Shown: in pieces, positions 16,058 through 24,443 of the stretch | Layout: every line of letters begins with the position of its first letter | Numbering within the stretch: position 1 is the stretch's first letter | Source of the DNA: an uncultured Eggerthellaceae bacterium | GTDB lineage: Bacteria > Actinomycetota > Coriobacteriia > Coriobacteriales > Eggerthellaceae | NCBI GenBank assembly: GCA_934670115.1 | Contig: CAKUOV010000021.1 | Coordinates: 1 to 39,019 of the forward strand | Length of the DNA: 39,019 bases | Direction: 5' to 3' | Program-made: the position numbers and the translations under genes | Notes under the pieces: generated by a model | Database searches by the model: none | What the model was told of the DNA's origin: nothing | The model's input: the letters and a program-made list of their open reading frames with translations, nothing else

Positions 16058-18334
16058 CTATGCGGCGTCGATTCGATACAGCCTCATGTCCCCTTCGGAA
16101 AGAACAGGCGTGAAACCAGGCGTGGTGTCATCGATGCCGCTTATACCCTGCCACAAAGACTCATCGAAGTTGTAAACGATGTCTTTATCCCGCTTCAAAA
16201 GCAAAACATAGCGACATCCCGTGCTTTGAACAGCTTCCAATACATCAGCGCTGGTGCTTATCTCGCTCAAATCCGTGCGAATCAATACGCTTTCGGGCGT
16301 TTCGTGCGCGGAGTTGTACCCGTAGCGCTCCAGATAGTACGCTTTGAGCCCGGTCAAGCCATACGCAATAAGCGACCCATCGTAGGGAAGGTTGATAACA
16401 GCCTGGTCGAGACCAATCGTTGCCGCCACTTTTTGGATAAAAACAACTTCTTCGCGATCCAAAATGGGATTTTCATAATTCATCTTGGCATAAAGCGCCA
16501 TACCCTGCAACGCCGAAGCATTAACCGCGGTTGCATCTGACTCCTGCACGTCCTGGCTCTGGTCAAGATGCTCCTGGTTCGCGGGAGGAACATACGGCGC
16601 AAAGAAGACAACGCCCACAAACGCCAGCGCGAAAACAGCCGCAAGAGCGGCACGCATCCGACGAACACCTTCTCCATTTGCGGGCGGGCAATCGGATTCA
16701 TTGTCCCGGCCGCGGTTATTCGCGCAAGCGTCTGATGGACCGATGCCAGCAACTTGACCAGCGCTTTCGCGGCGTAAGTCTAAACGGCGCGAGTTTGCAC
16801 AGCGCACATCCGCGCGACGCGCACCAACACGCGCCCCCAAAATGCGTGCCACCAGCGCCGTCACCAACTCGTAGAGTGCGGACAACCCACACGCCACCAG
16901 CGGCATTGATGCCAATCCCGCGATAGAGCCAATGCGCTTGGGCTCGGAATACCAAAAACCGGTAAGAATCTGCCTCAAGGGACCTTCCTCGAAAGAAGCA
17001 GAAGCTACGTAGACAAGAACGACCAGCGCAAACGAAACAACAATCCAGCAATTGCCGCGCGACGCCAGAATTGCCGCCACGCCCACCAGGGAAAACACGA
17101 AAAGAATCGGCTGACCTGCTTTATTCATGAATGAGAACTCGGTAACAGCCATCCACGCTTCTTCGGGCAGCTGGCGCGCCTTGGTGGCCTCGTCCATCAC
17201 ATACTTGAACGAATCGGCGTTGGCAAGCAGCACCCAGGCAATCACGATGATCGCACCCACCGCAATACCGCTCACAATGCCCGCAACCACGCCGTATTTC
17301 CCGCCTATCGCCCACGCAAACACCCACACTACAAACGGGGCCAGCAGCAACGCAGCCGTAAAAATGCTGTTAGGATGAATCGCGGCGCACGCAATGCAAG
17401 CGGAAAGGAATCCCGCAAGCAGAACGGGTGTTTCAGAGCCTTTGCCAGGAGCTTCGCCCGACACCACGCGCGTTGCAAGCCGCTTGGCCAAGCGAATAAA
17501 GCACGCCGCCAGAACTGGGATCAAGCAAAACGCAGCAAGGTTCGGAAAAAGCGGCCATTCCAGCAGCATGTACCAGGGAAATGCCGCGCAAACGCACGAG
17601 CACAGCGCGCCGGCAGCCAGCGTGCTTTTCTTCCTAAACAGCGCGGTCATCAGCAAATACATGCCCAGCGGGAAAACAACGCCGGTAAACGCGAAGTTTG
17701 CCACGTTGACCGCCACGGGCAATGCGCAGCCGGAAAGCTCCATGAGCAGTGCCAGCAAAATGTGCCAGCCCAAAGGATAATACCCATCCAGGGGATACGT
17801 ACCCCCCGGCATGGGGTTCAAAGCACTGGGAAGCGCCAGATAGCACGACGTATCCAGTGGCGACCAGTAGCCGCTTTCAACCAAGGCACGAATAGCGTTG
17901 TAGTGGTACAAGTTATCATACGTTGAGATGAAAGAATCGGCACCGTCAAGCGGCTTCAAAAACAGCACGGTACCTGCGATAATGCCGCACGCAAGGTAAA
18001 ACGCCGCCATGCGTGCGTCGGCGCAGCTGCGGCCAAGAATCGCAGATTCACGCGACTCTTCAGATGCCGCCAAGCGGCCCCTCCCCTTCGCCAGCTTAAC
18101 AGCCGAAACGACAAGGAGCAGCGCCGATGGTATCGCGAACACCGAAACAACCGAGCTTGAAATCCCCAGCAAGCCATACAAAATGCCAAGCACGCTGTAG
18201 AGCGACACCGAAAAAACAGGGGAAAGAAGCAGTGCCTCCAGGCAAGGCGCCTTCAGCAGACGAAAAAAACAGAACCCCGGAATTGTCAGGATGAGCAGGA
18301 ACAGCCCGAGCGAAATCACAAATTGAAGCCACAT
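16058..18334 (-). CDS. Large multi-spanning membrane protein, DUF6541 family
   Basis: A 758-residue membrane protein, which I recognise as DUF6541-like, found mainly in actinobacteria. It has many hydrophobic segments up to about residue 480, then an Arg-rich, low-complexity stretch, one more TM, and a soluble C-terminal domain of about 160 residues (from MALYAKMNYENP onward). The first extracytoplasmic loop holds the acidic stretch DGADSFISTYDNLYHYNAIR, an arrangement resembling GT-C glycosyltransferases that use polyprenyl-linked sugars. Enzymatic function is inference. Neighbouring genes fit surface glycan assembly. ATG 18334 has only a distant GGAG. Confidence 0.8.
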   Translation of the reverse strand: MWLQFVISLGLFLLILTIPGFCFFRLLKAPCLEALLLSPVFSVSLYSVLGILYGLLGISSSVVSVFAIPSALLLVVSAVKLAKGRGRLAASEESRESAILGRSCADARMAAFYLACGIIAGTVLFLKPLDGADSFISTYDNLYHYNAIRALVESGYWSPLDTSCYLALPSALNPMPGGTYPLDGYYPLGWHILLALLMELSGCALPVAVNVANFAFTGVVFPLGMYLLMTALFRKKSTLAAGALCSCVCAAFPWYMLLEWPLFPNLAAFCLIPVLAACFIRLAKRLATRVVSGEAPGKGSETPVLLAGFLSACIACAAIHPNSIFTAALLLAPFVVWVFAWAIGGKYGVVAGIVSGIAVGAIIVIAWVLLANADSFKYVMDEATKARQLPEEAWMAVTEFSFMNKAGQPILFVFSLVGVAAILASRGNCWIVVSFALVVLVYVASASFEEGPLRQILTGFWYSEPKRIGSIAGLASMPLVACGLSALYELVTALVARILGARVGARRADVRCANSRRLDLRRESAGQVAGIGPSDACANNRGRDNESDCPPANGEGVRRMRAALAAVFALAFVGVVFFAPYVPPANQEHLDQSQDVQESDATAVNASALQGMALYAKMNYENPILDREEVVFIQKVAATIGLDQAVINLPYDGSLIAYGLTGLKAYYLERYGYNSAHETPESVLIRTDLSEISTSADVLEAVQSTGCRYVLLLKRDKDIVYNFDESLWQGISGIDDTTPGFTPVLSEGDMRLYRIDAA

Positions 18335-18442
18335 GCCAGGCGACAGCTCCTCTTCACGGAATGCGTATCAACTATTATCATACGAAGAACATACGTATTC
18401 ATGTTAGCACATAATTGCACCCCGCCAATAAAAGGAACGGCT

Positions 18443-20152
18443 TTGAACATTTTCCACAAACAAACAGAGCAGCACCATCCTGCGCATCGAAAAGATAACC
18501 CCAGTTCACAGGGTGTTGTTCTGCTTGTAGTGCTTGCTGTTTTATACGGAATTGCCGCAACGCTGCCCGCTTACGCGCAGTATCAACTGACGTTTCCCGT
18601 TTGGTTCCTTGCGTTCGTTGGCACCTCGGGCATTGCCTTCGCGGGCTTCGCCCTTGCAAACGCTGCACTGGACAAGCTCGCAGGCTCAATCCGCGATGAA
18701 CGGCATGACGAAGATGCAGCAGGATGCGTTCGCACGCTCTCCGTGCGCAACGTGTTCCTGATCTGCTTCGCATTTATTGAAGTTGCGTTTCTGTTTGCGT
18801 TGCTCTCGAATTATCCGGGCTTGTGCTCCCCCGACTCAAACGCAATACTTTCCCAGGTCAACGGCCAGGAATACTACAGCGACACAAACCGCTACGAAGG
18901 TCTGACAAACGCGCATCCTATTTTCTATACGTTCCTTATTTGGATTGTTTTCAAGGTAACAGCATTCATTGGAAGCCAAAGCATCTCGCTTTTCGTGTTC
19001 ATGTTCCTTCAGGTAACCTATGTGGCGGCAGCGCTGGCATGGTGCCTTGCCTGGCTTGCAAAAACGAGGGCGCGCAAAGCGTATCTAATCGGTGCGACTG
19101 CGTTCATTGTTTTGAGCCCGGTTATCGCAAGCCACGTGATCATCCTCTGGAAAGACATTCCTTTTGCGGCAACGCTGCTGCTGCTTGTCATCCATTTAGG
19201 CGAATACCTCAAAGATGAGAAACCTACCAGAAAACAAGTGATTGAACTGGGCGTTTTACTTTTGCTGATAAGCCTGTTCCGCAATAACGGCTATTATCTG
19301 GCGCTGTTCACGCTGGTTTTCCTGATCATCTTCCGCCCGTTGTTTCGCAAACCGGCAGCCCTTGTTGCCGTAGCGCTTGTTGCATTCATGACGGTTTTGC
19401 AGGGACCCATCTTCGGCGCGTTTTCCATTAGCAAGGGCCATTTTGCGGAATCTGTGGGCATTCCGCTGCAGCAGCTTGCCGCCACCGTAAGCGTTGATGG
19501 CACCATAAGCGCATCTGATCAGGAAGTCTTGGAGCGCATCCTTCCCCTGGAAGAATGGTCGGAAAGCTACGACCCCTCCACATCGAACCCCATCAAGCAA
19601 AACGAGCTGTTCAACGACGAATATCTGGACACCCATAAAGGGGAATTTCTTGCCGTGTGGGCGCACGTGTTGCCGCACAATCTGACAACGTATATTCGCG
19701 CGTGGGTCATGGAAACGTACGGCTATTGGCAACCGGGGTACAACACGCTTATCGGTAGCCTGACGTGCACGGCAAACGATGTGCCCGCAACCGACTTTTT
19801 CGGCATGGGATACAAGCCGCAATTCATCGCAAACGCACTGCGCGAGCAGTTCCCCGCGCTTCTGGGAATGGGTTCGCTTATTTGGTTCTCAATTACAACC
19901 ATGGTTTTCAGTGTTATCGCTGGTCGGAAAGGCGGAAATCGGGCGGAGAAACGCTCAGTGGCGGCAATTATCACGCCCTATATGCCGCTTATCGGTCTGT
20001 TCGGGACCATGCTTATTGCCGCGCCCATCGTAAGCGATTACCGCTACATATTCGCGTTATACCTGGTCATACCGTTCTTGCCGCAGCTCTATGCGCTCAG
20101 CAGAGCAGATGCCGCAGACGCAGGCGAAGGCGCAGCGTCGCGAAGCCGTTAG
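18443..20152 (+). CDS. Large multi-spanning membrane protein, DUF6020 family
   Basis: A membrane protein of about 569 residues that resembles DUF6020. It has roughly 10-12 hydrophobic segments. The first large loop contains YPGLCSPDSNAILSQVNG and then NAHPIFYTFLIW, a pattern shared with GT-C type glycosyltransferases (acidic residue in the first extracytoplasmic loop). TTG 18443 is preferred because AAAGGA is 6 nt upstream; ATG 18401 (583 residues) is the alternative but has no good ribosome binding site. It is divergent from the DUF6541 gene and overlaps the convergent DUF2304 gene by 4 nt at their 3' ends. Likely role in envelope glycan synthesis, not proven. Confidence 0.78.
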   Translation: MNIFHKQTEQHHPAHRKDNPSSQGVVLLVVLAVLYGIAATLPAYAQYQLTFPVWFLAFVGTSGIAFAGFALANAALDKLAGSIRDERHDEDAAGCVRTLSVRNVFLICFAFIEVAFLFALLSNYPGLCSPDSNAILSQVNGQEYYSDTNRYEGLTNAHPIFYTFLIWIVFKVTAFIGSQSISLFVFMFLQVTYVAAALAWCLAWLAKTRARKAYLIGATAFIVLSPVIASHVIILWKDIPFAATLLLLVIHLGEYLKDEKPTRKQVIELGVLLLLISLFRNNGYYLALFTLVFLIIFRPLFRKPAALVAVALVAFMTVLQGPIFGAFSISKGHFAESVGIPLQQLAATVSVDGTISASDQEVLERILPLEEWSESYDPSTSNPIKQNELFNDEYLDTHKGEFLAVWAHVLPHNLTTYIRAWVMETYGYWQPGYNTLIGSLTCTANDVPATDFFGMGYKPQFIANALREQFPALLGMGSLIWFSITTMVFSVIAGRKGGNRAEKRSVAAIITPYMPLIGLFGTMLIAAPIVSDYRYIFALYLVIPFLPQLYALSRADAADAGEGAASRSR

Positions 20153-20604
20153 CGTGGCAATTCGGCGGTGTCTTCGCCGGTCGCTTCGCCAACCACTTCT
20201 CCGGCTGCTTCGCAAGGGGCTTCCGCACCTGCCGGCGCGGGGGCATCAAGGCTCCGCCTTCTTTCCAGCATTTCAACGCGCTGCGTAAGCAGGGACACGT
20301 CCTGAACAAGGCCGCGAATCATGTCGGCCTGAGAAGACGCAACCATCGAGATGGAAAGTACCGCCACAATCAGGAAGAAAATGCACACGAAAAAGATGAG
20401 GTTTACCGGCAATTCGAACCCCAACAGGCCCGAAAGCGCGAACACCCACGACGGGATAAGTGCCGCGGCAATGCCCGCAATACCTAAAACAAGCCACAGC
20501 AGTGAATGGCTCACCGACAAATGCTGGCGGCGAATGAAGCGCAGAACAATAATAAGGAAACAAACACTTGCAATGAACAGGATGATTCTTTGAATCGAAG
20601 GCAT
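20149..20604 (-). CDS. DUF2304 family membrane protein
   Basis: A 151-residue protein with three hydrophobic segments followed by a short coiled-coil-like part (MIRGLVQDVSLLTQRVEMLE) and an Ala/Glu/Gly-rich tail. Size, layout and position next to a dolichol-phosphate-type glycosyltransferase match DUF2304. These proteins are commonly encoded with such transferases, perhaps as membrane partner or flippase, but the function is not established. ATG 20604 begins 1 nt after the glycosyltransferase stop, with AAGGAG 7 nt upstream. The 3' end overlaps the DUF6020 gene in the opposite direction. Confidence 0.82.
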   Translation of the reverse strand: MPSIQRIILFIASVCFLIIVLRFIRRQHLSVSHSLLWLVLGIAGIAAALIPSWVFALSGLLGFELPVNLIFFVCIFFLIVAVLSISMVASSQADMIRGLVQDVSLLTQRVEMLERRRSLDAPAPAGAEAPCEAAGEVVGEATGEDTAELPR

Positions 20605-20605
20605 G

Positions 20606-21370
20606 TTAGCGCTCCTTGCTTCCGTAAGGGCGAACGACAATGGCCAGACCAACTTTGAGCATGTAATAAAGAGCGGACTTGGCGCCAATGGAAGAGGTTC
20701 CGCCCTGGCGCTCATGCATAATCACGCCGACTTCCTGCACGCGCTTACCCAAAGAAATCATGCAAGAAAGCGACTCCGGCTCCGGATAATCATGCGGATA
20801 ATACTGGACGAACTCGCGCAAAACATCCTGATTCACCGCGCGAAAACCCGAGGTCACATCATAGATTCGTTGCCCCGTGATCAGCTTGATAAGCGCGGAG
20901 AGAATAGTGATGCCCGCGCGCCGCGCCACGGTGCTTTTGAATGCGTTGCCCTCGCCCACAAAACGCGAGCCAACCGTCATATCCGCTTTGCCATCAAGGA
21001 TGGGCTGAATCAAGCGATCGATGCACGATTCGTCGTGCTGACCATCGCCATCGAACTGGACCGCAATCTGATATCCGTGGTTCAGAGCATATTTGTATCC
21101 CGTTTGAACTGCGCCACCAATGCCCAGGTTTTGACATAAATCGATGTGATTCGCCTGGATTTCATCGAGAATGCGCGGCGTAGCATCGCATGATCCATCG
21201 TTGATAACAACATAGTCATACGGCAGTCTCTCCAACTTGCGAACGACTTTTTCGATGTTCGCTTCCTCGTTGTAAGCAGGAACAATAATAAGAACGTCCG
21301 CACTTTGCGCGCACGCATTCAAGCCGTCTATTCCCTGTTGCGAAGAAAACCCTTGCGGTATTGAACCCAT
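20606..21370 (-). CDS. Family 2 glycosyltransferase, polyprenyl-phosphate-sugar synthase-like
   Basis: A cytoplasmic GT-A transferase of about 254 residues, similar to dolichyl-phosphate mannose/glucose synthases. Motifs in order: IIVPAYNEEANI, VINDGSCDAT, the metal/sugar site QFDGDGQHDE, VGSRFVGEGN and YDVTSGFRAVN. No C-terminal TM pair is present, so the adjacent DUF2304 protein may provide membrane association. ATG 21370 is used; an upstream ATG at 21445 would add 25 residues with no conserved look. It would load a polyprenyl phosphate with a sugar that the nearby DUF6541/DUF6020 proteins might transfer outside the membrane (inference). Confidence 0.87.
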   Translation of the reverse strand: MGSIPQGFSSQQGIDGLNACAQSADVLIIVPAYNEEANIEKVVRKLERLPYDYVVINDGSCDATPRILDEIQANHIDLCQNLGIGGAVQTGYKYALNHGYQIAVQFDGDGQHDESCIDRLIQPILDGKADMTVGSRFVGEGNAFKSTVARRAGITILSALIKLITGQRIYDVTSGFRAVNQDVLREFVQYYPHDYPEPESLSCMISLGKRVQEVGVIMHERQGGTSSIGAKSALYYMLKVGLAIVVRPYGSKER

Positions 21371-21726
21371 AAGAGAGAACCGTTTCCTATTCCTGTACCA
21401 TACCTGAGCGCCCTTGCAAGACCCGGACGCTTTGACCAACTGCATGTTCCACGCCTGTCCAAGTGTCCCGAACGCCTAAACATCCGCGCCTCCAAAAATC
21501 CCGAAAGACGCAGAGAATTGTCCTTTTCCTGACCGCTCAGTATACCTCACCAGGCAAAAATACAGCAACGCAGTAGGATAACGTTACTACCAAAAGCCCA
21601 TTTGTCTCAAGGAAAGGCGCAGGATAGCGCAGCATCTGTCGCACTCGCAACACCCGCTGCAACCACGTTCCCCCAGGAAGCGAGCGGGAATCAGAACTCA
21701 TCGCACGATCGCTGCAGCGCGCGTTG
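21371..21726. other. Intergenic region between glycosyltransferase and corA
   Basis: No credible gene is seen in these 356 nt. It must hold the promoter of the glycosyltransferase-DUF2304 operon. A short palindrome TAACGTTA (21579-21586), within a longer imperfect one, resembles the GTTAC-type elements in front of the methyltransferase gene; nothing else stands out. Confidence 0.4.
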
Positions 21727-22689
21727 CTACCGAAACCACCGACACTTGACGAAGATGATCCCCGCAGAAACGCAGAGCACCAACGATATGAGCGTCGCCC
21801 ATATCCACGAGTCAACGAATGGCAGGTTGTCCACGTTCATGCCGTAAAAGCTAAACACGATGGTCGGAACAGCCAGTACGAGCGTGATGATGGTCAGGCG
21901 CTTCATGGCGTCATTCATGCTGTTATTGATGATATTGCTGAACGTATCCATGGTTTCGTTGAGCAGCTTCGAGCTTATTTCGCACATTTCGGAAGCTTGG
22001 CGAAACTCAATGCGCACGTCATCAAGCAGGTCTTTATCCTCTTCGAACATCTTGATGTATTTTCCCGCGCCGATCTTCGCCAGCGTGGCTTCCATGGCAC
22101 GCAAAGAAATGGAGAAGTAGATCAGCGACTTCTCCAAACCCAACATGCGGATCATCTCAAGATTGCGCATGCTCGCACGCAATTTCTGCTCGTTTTTCTT
22201 GAACTGGCGGTCGATAATACGCAAGTTCGTCTGGTAGCTTTGGGAAACGTGAAGCATCATAAGGAGCAGCATTTGCGTGCGCTGCTGCGTTTTGAGCTCA
22301 CGCGAACGACCCGCCTGAAAGTAGGTCACCGTCGCGTTTTCCTGAAGCGCCACCGTCACAATGACCTGGTGTTCCGGCAAAAAAAGCGCCGAGAACGGAT
22401 GTGTGTCGTACTGCGTTGTATCGGCGGCAACCTTGTCGTCTTTGTCCTCTACGCAAGGGCAGTCCAAAATGACCAACGTATGACGCGAATCTTCGTCGTA
22501 GTCAACGTGAGAGCGCTCCTCGTCATCGAACATGGCGGTAATGAATTCCGGCTCAATGTTCAGCGCGCCCTCAAGCCAGCCGCGATCTTCGGCGGTGGGC
22601 GCAACAACGCTCACCCAGCAACCCGGCTGGATTTCTTCAAGCTGCGTAAGCGCGTTCGTTGTTTCATCTGTGCGATAAATTGTAATCAT
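21727..22689 (-). CDS. corA: CorA family magnesium/divalent cation transporter
   Basis: Pentameric Mg2+ channel of the CorA family, 320 residues. It has a large soluble N-terminal domain, long helices around residues 140-255 and two C-terminal membrane segments. The signature GMN is present in FSFYGMNVDNLPF, followed by the second TM and a short basic tail (KCRWFR). The acidic periplasmic MPEL of E. coli CorA is replaced by a VDNLPF loop, as in many Gram-positive CorA-like proteins. ATG 22689 (MITIYRTDE) is preferred over an upstream alternative start at 22737; no Shine-Dalgarno is visible and a -10 box lies 6 nt upstream. Confidence 0.9.
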   Translation of the reverse strand: MITIYRTDETTNALTQLEEIQPGCWVSVVAPTAEDRGWLEGALNIEPEFITAMFDDEERSHVDYDEDSRHTLVILDCPCVEDKDDKVAADTTQYDTHPFSALFLPEHQVIVTVALQENATVTYFQAGRSRELKTQQRTQMLLLMMLHVSQSYQTNLRIIDRQFKKNEQKLRASMRNLEMIRMLGLEKSLIYFSISLRAMEATLAKIGAGKYIKMFEEDKDLLDDVRIEFRQASEMCEISSKLLNETMDTFSNIINNSMNDAMKRLTIITLVLAVPTIVFSFYGMNVDNLPFVDSWIWATLISLVLCVSAGIIFVKCRWFR

Positions 22690-22722
22690 AAGCGCATTAT
22701 ATGCCTGAACGACACCTTGCAA
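22690..22722 (-). promoter_or_regulatory. Promoter abutting the corA start codon (possible leaderless mRNA)
   Basis: On the minus strand TATAAT (22701-22696) is followed by GCGCTT and then the ATG at 22689, so transcription would begin at or next to the start codon. A -35-like TTGCAA (22722-22717) lies 15 bp upstream of the -10. No ribosome binding site is present. Confidence 0.5.
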
Positions 22723-22837
22723 CGCCGCAATGCGCAAAGGTTACCAAGTCCTGACGAATGTTTTACACGAGGTTTGCGGAGCGAAGGACGACAGATGAAC
22801 GCGATCGCGCGTTGGAATCTGCCGCCTTTCGGATCGC

Positions 22838-23740
22838 CTACAAATCCAGCCCGTCATCAACAGCAAGTCCCTGCGCCAGCTCCATGAGAAGCGCCGTTGC
22901 CTCAACAGAGCCGCGTGCCGAGCACTCCGCCGCCGCGCGCAATGCCGCATCTTTCGTTATGAGCTGGTTTTTCGCAATGAATTTGAGTGTTTCAGCATCA
23001 TATCCAAGCGCCGCGCACACCTTATCGCCTTGCTCACGCAAGAAGCGACGGCAATCCGCATCGAGCGTGTTGGGTCCCGCTGCAAGCGGTGCATCATCCG
23101 CCGTATCCCCTGCCGCGGCAAGCCACGCGCGCCATGCCACGTGTATCTCAGGCGGAATAGCGCGCGGGACTGGCGCGGGGAACGGCTCATCTTTTCGAAG
23201 CGGCGGGCGAAACTCATTGTTCAGAAGCGCAGGCGGAATCACTCGACCGCCCAACGTAACGGATTCCAGGCGCTTGCAACCCCAAAACGCGCGCTCGCCC
23301 AACGTAGTAACGCTCGCAGGCATATTCACTTTGCGCAGGAAGGCGCACCCCGAAAACGTGAGCTGCTCAATGGTTTCAAGATGCGAAGGAAGCTCGATTT
23401 CTTCTAGCATGCGACAAATACGAAATGCTTCTTCGCCAATGAATGTCACGCTCTGCGGAATAACCACTTTTTGCAACGACGTGCAGTAATAAAACGCCCA
23501 ACGCGAAATGGTTGTCACACCAGCGGGGATTACAACCGTTTTCACAAACGGATTGCCTGCAAAAGCACTCGGCCCAATCGTACACACGCCCGCGGGAATC
23601 GCAATATCGCGCTCTTTACCTTTGTACTTTACCAGCACATCGTCGCTGATGGTAAAGCCGTCTTGATACACTACGCCTTGCATGCGGTCGGTCACTTCGG
23701 AATCGTCGCCGTAATGCGCTATTACCGTTTCATAAATCAT
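22838..23740 (-). CDS. Leucine-rich repeat protein, BspA/LRR_5 type, apparently cytoplasmic
   Basis: A 300-residue protein. Residues about 45-170 carry successive LRR_5 repeats of about 23 residues with the pattern 'I-x-x-x-A-F-x-x-C-x-x-L-x-x-V-x-I-P'; examples are ISRWAFYYCTSLQKVVIP, IGEEAFRICRMLEEIELP and LGERAFWGCKRLESVTLG. A helical C-terminal region of about 100 residues follows, rich in Ala. No signal peptide, TM or anchor is seen, unlike surface BspA proteins. Role unknown; probably protein binding. The AT-rich upstream region has a -10-like TATATT. Confidence 0.82.
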   Translation of the reverse strand: MIYETVIAHYGDDSEVTDRMQGVVYQDGFTISDDVLVKYKGKERDIAIPAGVCTIGPSAFAGNPFVKTVVIPAGVTTISRWAFYYCTSLQKVVIPQSVTFIGEEAFRICRMLEEIELPSHLETIEQLTFSGCAFLRKVNMPASVTTLGERAFWGCKRLESVTLGGRVIPPALLNNEFRPPLRKDEPFPAPVPRAIPPEIHVAWRAWLAAAGDTADDAPLAAGPNTLDADCRRFLREQGDKVCAALGYDAETLKFIAKNQLITKDAALRAAAECSARGSVEATALLMELAQGLAVDDGLDL

Positions 23741-24443
23741 AGAATCATAGTTTCTCTGAATATAACATAAAATGTTTTACTTTATATCTTGAAGTCACTG
23801 CGTTGGCATCACTTGCGTTGACGTTAACGCCGCTCTTCTGCATAATATACCAGCTGCATGAGGTTTTTCTTGCTGGGTTTTCGTTTCCTGCACTCACGGC
23901 TTCCATACGCACGACAGGGCACGCATGAGTGCACATCTTGATGCATAGGGGACAAATTCAAGGCAACGACCTTGGCATATACCGCCTGCCTCCATATTAT
24001 CACCACCGCTTCGAAATAGCTCTGCAACAAATCAGGACCTCTTCTTTACTATCGCCCTTCAAATGGAACGTTAAAAAACTCTTCAACGCCCAAAGTCACC
24101 ATCTAAATCATCTGAGCCGCAAAGAGTCTCCCTTAGGTTATAGTTTGCAGTGTACGAGAGGCATTCAATTTTAAAGCTCGCGCACATTTGATTCAGAAAT
24201 ACCCCCCTTCCTGTCTGGATCATGGATATGTAGCGTTTCTGCTTCCCCAGCCTTTCCAAAAGTAGCCCTGCCTTCCCCCTCCCTCCTGGCAGGGCTTTTC
24301 TTTGCCCCGAAACCCCAACAGCATGCTCTGTGTTTGTTTTCCCGCTCCGCGCAAATGAAACAGACTCGCAATAGTGCGCGCGTAAAATCGGCAATTGGTT
24401 AGGTACGAACTTGCACGAAAAGCGAAAAAGGAAGGCATGCGAC
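23741..24443. other. Long noncoding leader region upstream of murT-gatD
   Basis: About 700 nt without a credible gene. Short open frames exist on both strands (for example around 23824-24030 minus and 23929-24174 plus) but lack start signals and family features. The part near 23741-23800 is AT-rich and should contain the LRR gene promoter. The right part holds an isolated intrinsic terminator on the plus strand about 145 nt before the murT-gatD start, suggesting a leader RNA or a small RNA. Confidence 0.5.
24264..24303 (+). terminator. Orphan intrinsic terminator in the murT-gatD leader
   Basis: A perfect 9-bp stem AGCCCTGCC/GGCAGGGCT (24264-24272, 24288-24296) with a 15-nt pyrimidine loop is followed by TTTCTTT. 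No plus-strand gene ends upstream, so it may end a small RNA or act as an attenuator. CCTTCC at 24271-24276 is complementary to the GGAAGG ribosome binding site of the following gene (24430-24435). Confidence 0.7.

Noticed and set aside
21724..22887. Long plus-strand frame opposite corA
   Set aside because: Shadow of corA; Arg/His-rich composition, no recognisable motif.
23824..24030. Minus-strand small frame with Cys motifs (CVPCRAYGSREC)
   Set aside because: Looks faintly protein-like but has no start signal and I know no matching family; could be re-examined with a database search.
23929..24174. Small open frame in the murT-gatD leader
   Set aside because: No ribosome binding site, odd composition, no family; left as noncoding.
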